From Vibrio mimicus CAIM 602 (GTDB lineage: Bacteria > Pseudomonadota > Gammaproteobacteria > Enterobacterales > Vibrionaceae), in contig NZ_AOMO01000055.1 in the NCBI RefSeq assembly GCF_000338875.1, forward strand, positions 1 through 64,000: a DNA stretch of 64,000 nt, written 5' to 3'. Positions 8,933 to 18,775 of this stretch are shown piece after piece (positions within the stretch are counted from its first letter, which is position 1; every line of letters starts with the position of its first letter). The position numbers and the translations under genes are program-made. The notes beneath the pieces were generated by a model, which worked only from the letters and a program-made list of their open reading frames with translations, made no database searches and was not told the origin of the DNA.

Positions 8933-9147
8933 TTGTTAGATGAAGAGATGCAATCACTCGCGGCTCTGGCTGATTTTTCAGTTTATAACCGCGAGTTTTC
9001 GACCCTGCGGATTGGGGTTAGATTGCCAAGGTTTATGGCAATCAAGATTAGGAATGACTCAGCCGATCGCGATAGGTATCGCGATCAGAAAAAGGAGCGA
9101 TAACCCACCCATATTCGTGCGGTTATCAGATTGGAAGGCCATCTACT
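8933..9147 (+). promoter_or_regulatory. Long structured 5' leader of glyA, candidate RNA element
   Basis: Four consecutive stem-loops can be read in this leader: ACTCGCGG/CCGCGAGT (8956-8963 with 8989-8996, holding an inner CTGA/TCAG hairpin); GATTGCCA/TGGCAATC (9021-9028 with 9036-9043); GATCGCGATA/TATCGCGATC (9065-9074 with 9077-9086); and GATAACC/GGTTATC (9099-9105 with 9121-9127). The last ends just before the GGAAGG ribosome-binding region. It does not carry the conserved core I know for glycine, THF or SAM riboswitches. A 69-codon frame across it (8894-9103) looks spurious. Confidence 0.5.
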
Positions 9148-10455
9148 ATGAATGCAAATCTAAACAAAGCTTATCCCAACGTTAGCCTTGAGAACTTCTT
9201 CTCTACTCCGCTGGCGGCAACTAATGATGCGGTCTTTGCCGCCATTCAAGCTGAATACACCCGCCAAAATGAACAGATCGAACTGATTGCCTCTGAAAAC
9301 ATCGTCTCTAAAGCGGTTATGCAGGCACAAGGCACTTGCCTGACCAACAAATACGCCGAAGGTTATCCGGGTCGCCGTTACTACGGCGGTTGTGAACATG
9401 TCGACAGCGTAGAGCAGATTGCTATCGAACGCGCCAAAATGCTTTTTCAGTGCCAATACGCAAACGTTCAACCACACTCAGGCGCTCAAGCCAATGGCGC
9501 TGTCATGCTTGCTCTGCTGCAACCGGGCGACACCATTATGGGTATGTCGCTGGATGCAGGCGGTCACCTCACCCATGGTGCGCGCCCTGCTCTTTCAGGT
9601 AAATGGTTCAATGCGGTGCAATACGGTGTTGATCGTCAAACCCTCGAAATTAACTACGATTCTGTTCGTGCACTGGCGTTAGAACACAAACCAAAAATGA
9701 TCATCGCAGGCGGCAGTGCCATTCCACGCGTGATTGATTTTTCTAAATTCCGCGCGATTGCTGACGAAATTGGCGCGCTGTTGATGGTTGATATGGCGCA
9801 CATCGCCGGACTGGTGGCTACCGGTGCACATCCAAGTCCGTTGCCGCATGCTCATGTCGTCACCACTACCACACACAAAACTCTACGTGGCCCACGCGGC
9901 GGCATGATTTTGACCAACCACGAAGAGATCAACAAAAAGATTAATTCTGCGGTGTTCCCCGGTTTACAAGGTGGCCCACTGATGCACGTGATTGCCGCTA
10001 AAGCAGTGGCATTTGGTGAAGCGCTCGGCCCTGAATTCCGCACTTATATAGATTCGGTGATCGATAACGCAAAAGTGCTGGCCGAAGTGTTGCAAACTCG
10101 CGGATGTGACATTGTGACTGGCGGAACAGATACGCATCTGATGCTGGTGGATCTCAGACCTAAAGGTTTGAAAGGCAACCAAGTTGAACAAGCATTAGAG
10201 CGTGCAGGGATCACGTGTAACAAAAATGGCATCCCATTTGACGAAGAGAAGCCTATGATTACATCGGGCATTCGTTTAGGTACGCCTGCCGGAACCAGCC
10301 GTGGTTTCGGCCGTGAAGAATTCAAACTCATCGGTGAGTGGATTGGGGATGTTCTGGATGGTTTGGTGGCCAACCCAGAAGGCAACTCAGAGGTTGAGCA
10401 ACAAGTGCGTAAACAAGTTAAAGCGCTGTGCCAACGCTTCCCGCTCTATCAATAG
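9148..10455 (+). CDS. glyA: Serine hydroxymethyltransferase
   Basis: This PLP enzyme interconverts serine plus tetrahydrofolate with glycine plus methylene-tetrahydrofolate. The 435-aa protein carries [35 protein letters not shown], and the PLP-lysine motif [14 protein letters not shown] near residue 243. It is slightly longer than the usual 417 aa because of an N-terminal extension. It is a second-type GlyA linked to gcvH (36-bp gap) and gcvP, so it probably works with glycine cleavage rather than as the main housekeeping copy. The long structured leader and the upstream palindrome suggest regulated expression. Confidence 0.96.
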   Translation: MNANLNKAYPNVSLENFFSTPLAATNDAVFAAIQAEYTRQNEQIELIASENIVSKAVMQAQGTCLTNKYAEGYPGRRYYGGCEHVDSVEQIAIERAKMLFQCQYANVQPHSGAQANGAVMLALLQPGDTIMGMSLDAGGHLTHGARPALSGKWFNAVQYGVDRQTLEINYDSVRALALEHKPKMIIAGGSAIPRVIDFSKFRAIADEIGALLMVDMAHIAGLVATGAHPSPLPHAHVVTTTTHKTLRGPRGGMILTNHEEINKKINSAVFPGLQGGPLMHVIAAKAVAFGEALGPEFRTYIDSVIDNAKVLAEVLQTRGCDIVTGGTDTHLMLVDLRPKGLKGNQVEQALERAGITCNKNGIPFDEEKPMITSGIRLGTPAGTSRGFGREEFKLIGEWIGDVLDGLVANPEGNSEVEQQVRKQVKALCQRFPLYQ

Positions 10456-10491
10456 CTTTTTATCAGTACGATATTTTTTGGAGAATACGCA

Positions 10492-10872
10492 ATGGACAAG
10501 ACACTGAAGTTCACAGAAAGCCATGAATGGGTTCGCGACAACGGTGACGGTACAGTAACCATCGGCATCTCTGAGCACGCCCAAGAAATGCTCGGTGACG
10601 TAGTGTTTGTAGAGTTACCTGAAATCGATGCCGAAATTGACGCTGGTGACAGTTTTTCACTGGTTGAGTCGGTGAAAGCCGCTTCTGACATCTACGCCCC
10701 AGTGACGGGCGTGGTGATTGAAGTCAACGAAGAGCTACAAAACAGCCCAGAGCTGATTAATGAAGAGCCTTACGATGGCGGTTGGATCGTCAAAGTGAAA
10801 ATGTCAGATCCAGATGAGTTGAAAGATCTGAAAGACGCTGAAGAGTATCTTGCTTCAATCGAAGAAGACTAA
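10492..10872 (+). CDS. gcvH: Glycine cleavage system H protein
   Basis: GcvH is the lipoyl carrier that shuttles the aminomethyl group between GcvP, GcvT and the L protein. The 126-aa protein has the lipoylation site Lys in [18 protein letters not shown] near residue 65 and the normal family length. It follows glyA closely. A terminator lies just after it, so gcvP may be partly uncoupled. Confidence 0.97.
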   Translation: MDKTLKFTESHEWVRDNGDGTVTIGISEHAQEMLGDVVFVELPEIDAEIDAGDSFSLVESVKAASDIYAPVTGVVIEVNEELQNSPELINEEPYDGGWIVKVKMSDPDELKDLKDAEEYLASIEED

Positions 10873-10885
10873 GCGCCACATGCAT

Positions 10886-10915
10886 GAAAAAGCTGCCCTT
10901 CAGGCGGCTTTTTTT
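10886..10915 (+). terminator. Terminator or attenuator between gcvH and gcvP
   Basis: The stem AGCTGCC-CTTCA-GGCGGCT (with a T-G pair) is followed by a run of eight or more T. Because gcvP lies 100 bp downstream on the same strand, it may act as a partial terminator. A second hairpin TCACTCA/TGAGTGA (about 10921-10941) follows. Confidence 0.75.
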
Positions 10916-11014
10916 CAAAGTCACTCACCTCAAATGAGTGATGTTTGATCGCCAAGTGAGTGGTGATTCCACCAAGGTTGTTCGCATGCTCACATGGAAA
11001 GAAGGTAAAGGACA

Positions 11015-13879
11015 ATGACAGAATTACTTCACAGCCTAAGCACACAAAATGAGTTCGTTGCACGCCACAACGGGCCGGATAAACAAGAACAAGCCACCAT
11101 GCTTAAAACGGTGAATGCGGAAAGTTTGGATGCACTTATCGCCCAAACTGTTCCTGCACAGATCCGTTTAGAAGCGCCAATGCAGCTCGCGCCAGCTCAA
11201 AGCGAAGCTGACATGCTAGCGACCATTCAATCGTTCGCTAAGCTTAACCAGATTAAACGTACTTTCATTGGTCAGGGTTACTACAACACCTTCACGCCCA
11301 ACGTCATTTTACGTAACGTGATGGAGAACCCGGGCTGGTACACCGCTTACACCCCTTATCAGCCAGAAATCTCGCAAGGCCGTCTTGAATCACTGCTTAA
11401 CTATCAGCAGATGGTGATGGATTTAAACGCGATGGAAATTGCGAATGCGTCACTGCTCGATGAAGCCACAGCGGCGGCAGAGGCGATGGCACTGTGCCAA
11501 CGCGCAGGCAAGAGCAAAAGCAACCTGTTCTTTGTTGCCGATGACGTGCATCCACAAACCATTGAAGTGGTGAAAACCCGCGCCGCATTCCTTGGCTTCG
11601 AGGTGAAAGTCGATTCGATTGACAACATCACTCAACAAGAAGCTTTTGGCGCACTGCTGCAATACCCGGGCACTACCGGTGAAGTGCGCGATCTGACTGA
11701 CATAATCGCCAAAGCACAGGCCAACAAAACCTTAGTCACCGTGGCGACCGATTTGCTCGCCAGCGTGCTCCTCAAACCCGCGGGTGAAATGGGCGCAGAT
11801 GTGGTGATTGGTTCGGCACAGCGCTTTGGTGTACCTATGGGTTACGGCGGTCCACACGCGGCTTTCATGGCAACACGTGATGCGCATAAACGCACGATGC
11901 CGGGACGTGTGATCGGTGTTTCGATCGATGCGAAAGGCAACCAAGCATTGCGTATGGCAATGCAAACCCGTGAGCAGCACATTCGCCGCGAAAAAGCGAC
12001 CTCAAACATCTGTACCGCGCAAGCGCTGCTGGCCAACATGGCCGCGTTTTATGCGGTGTACCATGGTCCACAAGGTCTACGTACCATTGCGCGCCGCACT
12101 CACCACCTCACAGCGATTCTTGCCGCAGGCTTAACCAAAGCAGGTTACGAACTCGCATACCAGCATTTCTTTGATACGCTGGCGATCAATGCAGGCGCGA
12201 AAACAGATGCTCTGTACCAAGCCGCGCAACAAGCGGATATCAACCTGCGTAAACTACCTAATCAGCTTGGCGTGAGCTTTGATGAAACCACGACAGTGGC
12301 AGACGTTGAAGCGCTATTTGCCATCTTTGGCATTAAAGAAGATGTTCATGCGCTTTCAAACAGCATTGCTGCCAATGAGCTCGCAGCGATTCCAGAAAGT
12401 TGCCGTCGCCAAAGCGCGTTTTTGACTCACCCTGTGTTTAACACGCACCACAGTGAAACTCAGATGCTGCGTTATATGAAGCATCTGGAAAACAAAGATT
12501 TCTCTCTGACTCACGGCATGATCCCACTAGGCAGTTGCACCATGAAGCTCAACGCCACTGCGGAGATGATCCCTGTCACTTGGCCTGAATTTGGCGCACT
12601 GCATCCGTTTATACCGAAAGCACAAGCGGCGGGCTATGCTGCATTGGCTGAAGACCTGAAGCAAAAACTGTGTGAAATTACCGGTTACGATGCTTTCTCA
12701 TTGCAACCCAACTCAGGGGCTTCCGGTGAATATGCAGGTTTGATTGCGATTCAGCGGTATCACCAAAGCCGTGGCGAAGGCCACCGCAATGTTTGCCTCA
12801 TTCCAAGCTCAGCACACGGCACCAACCCAGCCACAGCGGCTATGGTGTCGATGAAAGTCGTCGTGGTGAAATGTGATGAAAACGGCAACATTGATATGGT
12901 TGACCTTGCAGACAAGATTGAAAAGCACAAAGACAATCTTTCCAGCATCATGATCACCTACCCTTCAACGCATGGTGTGTATGAACAACAAGTGCGTGAA
13001 GTGTGTGAAATGGTGCATGCGGCAGGTGGTCAAGTTTACCTTGATGGCGCGAACATGAACGCGCAAGTGGGCTTGACGTCACCGGGCTTTATCGGCTCAG
13101 ACGTATCACACCTGAACTTGCACAAAACCTTCTGTATTCCACATGGCGGCGGCGGCCCAGGCATGGGACCTATCGGTGTGAAATCGCACCTCGCACCTTT
13201 CCTGCCGGGACACATTGAAGGTGGCGTAGAAGGTTCTGATTTCGCAGTTTCCGCAGCCGATCTTGGCAGCGCGTCCATTCTGCCGATCTCTTGGGCCTAC
13301 ATTGCAATGATGGGTGCTGAAGGTTTGGCTGAAGCAACCAAGCTAGCGATTTTGAATGCCAACTATGTGATGGAGCGTCTGCGTCCGCACTACCCGATTC
13401 TTTACCGCGGTGCGAATGGTCGAGTGGCGCACGAGTGCATCATCGATATCCGTCCTCTGAAAGAAGAAACCGGGATTAGCGAAGAAGATATTGCGAAGCG
13501 CTTGATGGACTACGGCTTCCACGCGCCAACTATGTCATTCCCAGTAGCAGGCACTTTAATGGTTGAACCAACGGAATCGGAAGATTTGGCGGAACTGGAT
13601 CGCTTCTGTGATGCATTGATTGCGATTCGTAGCGAGATCAACAAAGTGAAAAATGGCGAATGGCCGCTTGAAAGCAACCCTCTGGTACATGCGCCACATA
13701 CCCAAGCGGATCTGCGCGAAGAGAATTGGGATCGTCCATACTCACGTGAAATCGCCTGCTTCCCATCGGCACACACCAAAGCCAGCAAATACTGGCCAAC
13801 GGTGAACCGTGTCGATAACGTGTACGGCGACCGTAACCTAGTCTGCTCATGCCCAAGCATTGACAGTTATCAAGACTAA
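11015..13879 (+). CDS. gcvP: Glycine dehydrogenase (decarboxylating), P protein
   Basis: This PLP enzyme decarboxylates glycine and loads the aminomethyl group on GcvH. At 954 aa it is the long single-chain form, with N-terminal and C-terminal halves that are separate subunits in some bacteria. The C-terminal half has [26 protein letters not shown] and the PLP-lysine motif [20 protein letters not shown] near residue 705. The start is preceded by GAAGGTAAAGGACA. It ends in [11 protein letters not shown]. The gene appears intact. Confidence 0.98.
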   Translation: MTELLHSLSTQNEFVARHNGPDKQEQATMLKTVNAESLDALIAQTVPAQIRLEAPMQLAPAQSEADMLATIQSFAKLNQIKRTFIGQGYYNTFTPNVILRNVMENPGWYTAYTPYQPEISQGRLESLLNYQQMVMDLNAMEIANASLLDEATAAAEAMALCQRAGKSKSNLFFVADDVHPQTIEVVKTRAAFLGFEVKVDSIDNITQQEAFGALLQYPGTTGEVRDLTDIIAKAQANKTLVTVATDLLASVLLKPAGEMGADVVIGSAQRFGVPMGYGGPHAAFMATRDAHKRTMPGRVIGVSIDAKGNQALRMAMQTREQHIRREKATSNICTAQALLANMAAFYAVYHGPQGLRTIARRTHHLTAILAAGLTKAGYELAYQHFFDTLAINAGAKTDALYQAAQQADINLRKLPNQLGVSFDETTTVADVEALFAIFGIKEDVHALSNSIAANELAAIPESCRRQSAFLTHPVFNTHHSETQMLRYMKHLENKDFSLTHGMIPLGSCTMKLNATAEMIPVTWPEFGALHPFIPKAQAAGYAALAEDLKQKLCEITGYDAFSLQPNSGASGEYAGLIAIQRYHQSRGEGHRNVCLIPSSAHGTNPATAAMVSMKVVVVKCDENGNIDMVDLADKIEKHKDNLSSIMITYPSTHGVYEQQVREVCEMVHAAGGQVYLDGANMNAQVGLTSPGFIGSDVSHLNLHKTFCIPHGGGGPGMGPIGVKSHLAPFLPGHIEGGVEGSDFAVSAADLGSASILPISWAYIAMMGAEGLAEATKLAILNANYVMERLRPHYPILYRGANGRVAHECIIDIRPLKEETGISEEDIAKRLMDYGFHAPTMSFPVAGTLMVEPTESEDLAELDRFCDALIAIRSEINKVKNGEWPLESNPLVHAPHTQADLREENWDRPYSREIACFPSAHTKASKYWPTVNRVDNVYGDRNLVCSCPSIDSYQD

Positions 13880-13926
13880 TCGGTAATCCGATTAGTAAAG
13901 GCGAGCCATAGTGCTCGCCTTTTTAT
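13876..13926 (+). terminator. gcvP terminator, double hairpin
   Basis: A perfect 8-bp stem CTAATCGG/CCGATTAG (13876-13895) overlaps the gcvP stop. It is followed by AAAGGCGAGC/GCTCGCCTTT with a T-rich tail (13897-13926), the main Rho-independent terminator. Convergent gene 13951-15024 may share it. Confidence 0.85.
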
Positions 13927-13950
13927 TTATTTCCTCAACAAACTTTTGAA

Positions 13951-15024
13951 TCAAAGTAGCTGATTTTCAGTAATGAAGTTGGCCAGTTGATCAGCAATGG
14001 CTTGATGCTCTGTTGCCGTCGGGTGCCAAATACATCCTTCAAATGGAGAGACAAAGTTCATGCTGTACACTCCTTTTTGCCCTGCTTGGTTTAGCAATGC
14101 AATTGCCTCTGCGGTGGCTGGATTTATTTGGTAATAGGGGTAGTCCGGTCTTGGCATGAGTACGATATTAGTCATACCGTAACGATGACGAAGTGCAGTC
14201 ACGACATCGACCATTTTACTCACCCACGCGTTTTTCACTTCTTCCACCGTCGTCCACGGTTCATGAGGCTGAGGAGGCGTACTGAAATCGTTGGTACCCA
14301 CTTCAATCACGATCAGATCCGGATGTTTATCTTCAAAATCAGCGGTAAAACCATAAATGGCTGCTGGTTTATCAAGGTAATCCGCCAAGGTGTGGTAAGA
14401 CTGATTGCCATCCCAGTTACGCACTAAACCTAAACCGGAGAACGACACTTGGGTCAAGCTCGCCTGCAGTGCTTGGCTAGTTTTGTAGGGGAAGGCCAGT
14501 CGAGCATTGGAAGTCGCTACAATTTCATCATAAGTACAGTCGCGCTTGTTAGACTCACTGGCAAACCCGGCACTGATCGAGTCACCGATGAAGAGAATAT
14601 GCGGTTCACGACGCCATTCACCTTCGAGATAACCTTGATAATCAAAGGAAATAAACTGGCTGAGTTCCGTGTAATTTTCTGTACGTTTTACCAGCTCGAT
14701 AACCACTGGATTGGGCTGTGTCTGTTGATAAAGTGTAAACGTTTGGGGCGTATTCCCAACATTCGTCACTATGGTTTGATGTAGTTGACCATCCACCAAC
14801 ACATCAAATCGGTCCCCCTTGCCAAGCAAAGAAACGGAGAGTTCGGTACCCACTAAACGGGTTTTAACACTGCTGCCAGGCCAGTTCATTTTTACCGTTC
14901 CGGCTACGTAATCATTGATATGCCGGCCTTCATACTGCAATGCGTAATACGTTGCGGGAACGGTATCGGCCATACTCGTGGCACTTACCAGCAGTGCACC
15001 AAGACAACTAAGTCGCTTAAGCAT
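13951..15024 (-). CDS. Secreted CE2-type carbohydrate esterase (SGNH hydrolase)
   Basis: This 357-aa protein starts with a signal peptide (MLKRLSCLGALLVSATSMAD). An N-terminal beta-sandwich of about 100 residues is followed by an SGNH domain: the Ser nucleophile in FIGDSISAGF near residue 147, VGTND near 245, and the C-terminal WHPTATEHQ supplying the catalytic His. This two-domain order fits family CE2 esterases, which remove O-acetyl groups from polysaccharides. The ATG follows AAAGGAAGATTT. It may serve glycan de-acetylation outside the cytoplasm; the substrate is unknown. Confidence 0.8.
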   Translation of the reverse strand: MLKRLSCLGALLVSATSMADTVPATYYALQYEGRHINDYVAGTVKMNWPGSSVKTRLVGTELSVSLLGKGDRFDVLVDGQLHQTIVTNVGNTPQTFTLYQQTQPNPVVIELVKRTENYTELSQFISFDYQGYLEGEWRREPHILFIGDSISAGFASESNKRDCTYDEIVATSNARLAFPYKTSQALQASLTQVSFSGLGLVRNWDGNQSYHTLADYLDKPAAIYGFTADFEDKHPDLIVIEVGTNDFSTPPQPHEPWTTVEEVKNAWVSKMVDVVTALRHRYGMTNIVLMPRPDYPYYQINPATAEAIALLNQAGQKGVYSMNFVSPFEGCIWHPTATEHQAIADQLANFITENQLL

Positions 15025-15324
15025 AAATCTTCCTTTATTGTGTTTTGTCTACAGAGGCTCGCCTAGTTGCCCAATTAGGCAGGCGATTTTTGGTCGTTGA
15101 ACAAGCATGCTCAACACCACATCAATAAAGACTGATCATTGAAATTATTGTGGGAGTGAAATGAGAGATTTTGGTCAGATTTCTCATGAAACCACTCTGT
15201 ACAAACAGGTCAGTTACAGGATTCTCTGTTCCGCATCATCAATCCAGACAGGGCGTGATGCCACGAAATAAACTTCATAAAAGCACAACCAAACCGACAT
15301 GATTCTTTCAAAGAGAAGATTTAG

Positions 15325-15430
15325 ATTTGTTCGTACACTAATGAGTAAACTAGTGTGCATGTTTTAGGCTTTCTCGTCCTATTTAACTCGCTATAACCAA
15401 TTCAGCGCCCATTACGGGCGCTTTTTTTTA
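15325..15430 (+). ncRNA. Candidate small RNA ending in an orphan terminator
   Basis: A strong plus-strand Rho-independent terminator, GCGCCC-ATTAC-GGGCGC plus eight T, ends near 15430. No plus-strand gene precedes it, since gcvP ends 1.5 kb upstream with its own terminator. A stem ACACTA/TAGTGT lies about 70 nt before it. The flanking genes are both on the minus strand. I could not identify a clear promoter, so the 5' end is a guess. Confidence 0.4.
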
Positions 15431-15455
15431 CGGTGTGATTCGGACCGTTCACCGT

Positions 15456-16175
15456 TTAATCCGCACTGACAACTAACCGCGCATTATGAGGTTGCACTGG
15501 GCGATTGTTATGGCCCATGACCGAAATTAAACCTTGCTCTTGTTGCTCTGAAAGCACGGAGGGTTCATTAAGTACAATCCAACGCACTCCTTCGCTACAA
15601 GGTGGCGTTGTCAGTGAACCATTGAAGCGGTAATAATTTTTTGATGCCGGGATCCACTTATCCAATGGCAATGAATGGACTAGCTCAACCTTGCTGCCTT
15701 TACTTGGCATATTGGCAGTGAAACTACTCAACATAGGGTTTTCTGATCCTACTTCATACATCACAGCCACCACAGCGAGGTTGCCTTGCTCGTCCGCGTG
15801 AACGAAGTGCGCTTCCAGCGGGAACTGCTTCCCATTAAGTAGGTTCTCTGAAGGTGTATGCAGATGGAATTGCTTGAGTTGGAACGTGTTACCATCCACT
15901 TGCAACTGGTTATTACCACTGACTTCCGCTTGCAGTGTGTGCCCGTTATTGAGTAACCCGACCACTTGGCCTTGATAGTTTAATGCGAAAGGCGGCAGAT
16001 CTGCTTCAACGCTTTGGGTCACATCAATTGGGCTCTGATTCTTCCCTTCTGCACACAAGGGCGCAATTTTCCCCCAATGCTCTGGCCCATGTTCACCTTC
16101 ATACCCCCATTCGGATGCTTGTGCACCAAAGCCAACACAGGCCGTCACGGCCAATGCCAAGGTCATTCTTTTCAT
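15456..16175 (-). CDS. cah: Periplasmic alpha-class carbonic anhydrase
   Basis: It hydrates CO2 to bicarbonate. The 239-aa protein has a signal peptide (MKRMTLALAVTACVGFGAQA). Zinc ligands are the two His of QFHLHTPSEN and the His of EAHFVHADEQG. The TTPPCSEGVRWIV segment near the active site is also present, with its Cys pairing with an N-terminal Cys (PLCAEG). The length is typical of the bacterial enzyme. V. cholerae alpha-CA is known to be bicarbonate-responsive in virulence induction. It is transcribed alone, about 430 bp upstream of the CE2 gene. Confidence 0.96.
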   Translation of the reverse strand: MKRMTLALAVTACVGFGAQASEWGYEGEHGPEHWGKIAPLCAEGKNQSPIDVTQSVEADLPPFALNYQGQVVGLLNNGHTLQAEVSGNNQLQVDGNTFQLKQFHLHTPSENLLNGKQFPLEAHFVHADEQGNLAVVAVMYEVGSENPMLSSFTANMPSKGSKVELVHSLPLDKWIPASKNYYRFNGSLTTPPCSEGVRWIVLNEPSVLSEQQEQGLISVMGHNNRPVQPHNARLVVSAD

Positions 16176-16393
16176 AGTTCCTCGCTTATCTTATTAACAT
16201 AACAGTGATTTTCTGCTCGGCATCATAAACAAAACGTTGCACATGCCAAGTGTGGCAATGCCCTAAGAACGTGACTCTGGAAGCCTGTTCACTCCTGCAT
16301 GCAATGAGTGAGGGAGTTGACGAAGATTGACTGGCGCTCTATCAAAAACGCTTTACAATGTCGCCTCTTATTGACAATGAAAAGAGTAACTCC

Positions 16394-16828
16394 ATGGAGC
16401 GTGACTACACCTATCAATGCATTCGTGCGATGGATAAAGAAGAACTGACCGAGTTCAGTTTGCGTATTTTGCACCGTTTGATTAGTGAAGATATTTTGCG
16501 TGAATTGTACCGCTTTGATGATGAAGAGTTTGAAGGCGAAGAAAAAGCGCACATGGCCCATATTGATGCGATGGTAAAAATGCATGCCATTGCACTGGGT
16601 GAGCTTCCATCCATGTTTGAAGGTTCAGATCAAGCTACGCAGAATACTCAGCGTATGAGCCGACTCCTGCTATGGCATTTCTATGCGATCGCCTTTCATC
16701 TGGAACAAACGGTAGATTTAGAAACCCATTGTGCGGAAGTCGAAAAACTGATCGCCGCACAACCGGCAAACGCTCTGGCGTGGTCAACTCAACTAACGGA
16801 ACTTCTGTACCGCTACGCTGAACTATAA
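16394..16828 (+). CDS. Conserved acidic protein of unknown function
   Basis: This is a 144-aa protein rich in Glu and Asp and mostly helical (EELTEFSLRILHRLISEDIL, then MSRLLLWHFYAIAFHLEQTV). It has no signal peptide or transmembrane segment. The ATG at 16394 is preceded by AAAGAGTAACTCC. A longer frame adds 12 residues with no better site. A promoter-like TTGACG-N17-TATCAA lies at 16317-16345. It may be one of the Vibrio DUF families (DUF3069 comes to mind), but I cannot confirm that. Confidence 0.7.
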   Translation: MERDYTYQCIRAMDKEELTEFSLRILHRLISEDILRELYRFDDEEFEGEEKAHMAHIDAMVKMHAIALGELPSMFEGSDQATQNTQRMSRLLLWHFYAIAFHLEQTVDLETHCAEVEKLIAAQPANALAWSTQLTELLYRYAEL

Positions 16829-16854
16829 ACGTAACGACAAAGCGAAAAAGAGAG

Positions 16855-16884
16855 TAAAAATAGAGCCGTACTCAAACGGCACTA
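16855..16884 (-). terminator. Terminator of the small HTH gene
   Basis: On the minus strand ATAGTGCCG/CGGCTCTAT forms a stem with one mismatch, followed by TTTTTAC. It overlaps the stop codon of the gene at 16882-17229 and faces the convergent plus-strand gene. Confidence 0.65.
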
Positions 16885-17229
16885 TTTGGCAAGATGGGTA
16901 TATTCAATAACGACTTGATTACCTTCCACATAAACACGTTTGATATCACCATCAACCGTGACTCGGTTTTGCAGATGTACCAATTTTTCACCCGCGCGGG
17001 CTTTGCGCTTCAGCGTGGGTAAAACGTTGTGCGGTTCAACATGTAAGTGTTGGCAAAAACGGCTAACAAAAGACATGGAGAGCGGCGCATCGCCTCTGAG
17101 TAAATCGGAAAACTCAACCTGACTGACACCAAGGCGCTTGGTCATCTCCATCTGGGTCAGATGCATCTTGGCTTTTTTTGTCATCCAAACATCGTAAAGT
17201 GCGTTGCGATCTTCTTGGTTCAGTTCCAT
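16882..17229 (-). CDS. Small XRE-type DNA-binding protein
   Basis: The 115-aa protein has a helix-turn-helix at about residues 20-75 (HLTQMEMTKRLGVSQVEFSD, then LLRGDAPLSMSFVSRFCQHL). A short beta-rich tail follows (RVTVDGDIKRVYVEGNQVVI). The ATG follows GAGGAGAGGCTGTA, a strong site. Targets are unknown. It has its own terminator and no operon partner. Confidence 0.8.
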   Translation of the reverse strand: MELNQEDRNALYDVWMTKKAKMHLTQMEMTKRLGVSQVEFSDLLRGDAPLSMSFVSRFCQHLHVEPHNVLPTLKRKARAGEKLVHLQNRVTVDGDIKRVYVEGNQVVIEYTHLAK

Positions 17230-17385
17230 TACAGCCTCTCCTCCTCGTTGTTGCGAATGGCAAGCAGAATGCCAGAATTTTTTGTGCGGCGTGTCAATCT
17301 GATGTGAGTTTGCGATGTGTATTGATCATCTCACTACAAACTGAGATCAAACTCCCAGTTTGTAGTGAGAATTTTATCGATAGAC

Positions 17386-18567
17386 TTAGAAACTGCGATT
17401 AAAACCAACTCGCAAATAGCAGTTTGAACCAGTCAAACAGACGTTTAAAGATTCCACCTTGCTCAACGGACTCCTGGCTACGAGCTTAGCTTCACCCACT
17501 TTTTCTTCGCCGATGTAGTAAAGAATCGCCCCCACGACATCACCTTTGGCAACCGGCGCTTCTAACGTTTTATCAAGCTGAATAACGGCATTCAGCTTTT
17601 TTACATCATTACGCGGCAAAGTCAGATAAACAGTATCTGCACTGCCCAATGCCACTTCATTTTTATCGCCATACCAGATCCGTTGGCTTTGGATAACACT
17701 CTCTTTTTGATGTGGGCTCACGGTTTCAAAAAAGCGAAAACCGTAGCTGAGAAGCTGCTTACTTTCTGCTTCACGAATTTTGACGCTTTTAGATCCCATC
17801 ACGACTGAAATTAAGCGCATTTCACCACTGGTAGCTGAACTAGCCAAGCTGTAGCCTGCCCCACTGGTATAGCCTGTTTTCATACCATCCACATTCATGC
17901 TGCGATCACGCAATAACCCGTTACGGTTATGTTGTGTGATGCCGTTATAGGTGAATGAAAGCTCACTGTAGAGTGGGTAGATTTCCGGTAAATCACGGAT
18001 AATGGCTTGCCCTAATAGCGCGATATCATAAGGTGTGCTGTACAAATTTGAGTTATCGAGCCCATGTGGATTGGCGAATGAACTGTTGTTCATGCCCAAT
18101 TGCTGAGCCCAAGAATTCATTAGGCTCACAAAAGCACTTTCAGAACCCGCAACATGCTCGGCAATCGCCACACTCGCGTCATTACCCGATTGCACAATCA
18201 AGCCACGGTAGAGATCCATCAAATTGACGTAACTGCCCACTTCAATGAACATTTTTGATGAATCGGGAAATTTCTTCGCCCAAGCATTATTGCTGATCCG
18301 AACTTGGTCTTCTGCATGGATATTGCCACGCTTCATCTCTTGTCCTGCGACATACGCAGTCATCAGCTTGGTTAAGCTGGCTGGATTCAGTTTTTGATGC
18401 GCATTACGTTCGACCAGTATTTTTCCGGTGTGATAATCGATTAATACATACCCATTAGCGGCCAACTGCGGCGGCTCAGGAGTAATGGTGAGAGCGGAAA
18501 AACCCAGAGTTGGCACAAACGCCATACAAGCCATTGAAAGCCTGAAGAGAAACTTGGTGCTGGTCAT
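17386..18567 (-). CDS. dacA2: D-alanyl-D-alanine carboxypeptidase (PBP5/6 type), C-terminal frameshift
   Basis: This penicillin-binding protein trims the terminal D-Ala of peptidoglycan stem peptides. SxxK is SLTKLM, SxN is SGNDAS and KTG is MKTGYTSGAG, all intact, with a signal peptide at the start (MTSTKFLFRLSMACMAF). The ATG at 18567 follows GGGGGACACGTT. The last 30 or so residues as read (LSKVESLNVCLTGSNCY) are unlike the family. The minus-1 frame reads VEQGGIFKRLFDWFKLLFAS, the expected amphipathic membrane anchor, ending in TAA near 17397. A single base is missing around 17467-17470 (CCG before TTGAG). The enzyme may be released from the membrane, or this is a sequencing error. Confidence 0.85.
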   Translation of the reverse strand: MTSTKFLFRLSMACMAFVPTLGFSALTITPEPPQLAANGYVLIDYHTGKILVERNAHQKLNPASLTKLMTAYVAGQEMKRGNIHAEDQVRISNNAWAKKFPDSSKMFIEVGSYVNLMDLYRGLIVQSGNDASVAIAEHVAGSESAFVSLMNSWAQQLGMNNSSFANPHGLDNSNLYSTPYDIALLGQAIIRDLPEIYPLYSELSFTYNGITQHNRNGLLRDRSMNVDGMKTGYTSGAGYSLASSATSGEMRLISVVMGSKSVKIREAESKQLLSYGFRFFETVSPHQKESVIQSQRIWYGDKNEVALGSADTVYLTLPRNDVKKLNAVIQLDKTLEAPVAKGDVVGAILYYIGEEKVGEAKLVARSPLSKVESLNVCLTGSNCYLRVGFNRSF

Positions 18568-18714
18568 AACGTGTCCCCCAATAAATACCAAGCAAGCAGT
18601 ATAACCAACAAAGAATTTAGCACAGCTTCTCTTTACCAACTCTTACAGTTGATACTTGAGAACTTACAATGTGTTACATACCTCAGGCTTAGCTCCTGTA
18701 ATTTCGCCCTCTAG

Positions 18715-18746
18715 AAATAGAAAAGAGCAGCTCAAGGCTGCTCTTT
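18715..18746 (-). terminator. Terminator of kdgR
   Basis: On the minus strand AAAGAGCAGC-CTTGA-GCTGCTCTTT forms a perfect 10-bp stem followed by TCTATTT. It lies 30 bp past the kdgR stop. Confidence 0.85.
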
Positions 18747-18775
18747 AAAACGTATTAGCAAAGTCGATGAAATGA

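Noticed and set aside
8894..9103. A 69-codon frame upstream of glyA
   Set aside because: It overlaps the structured leader, lacks a ribosome-binding site and its composition follows the stem repeats.
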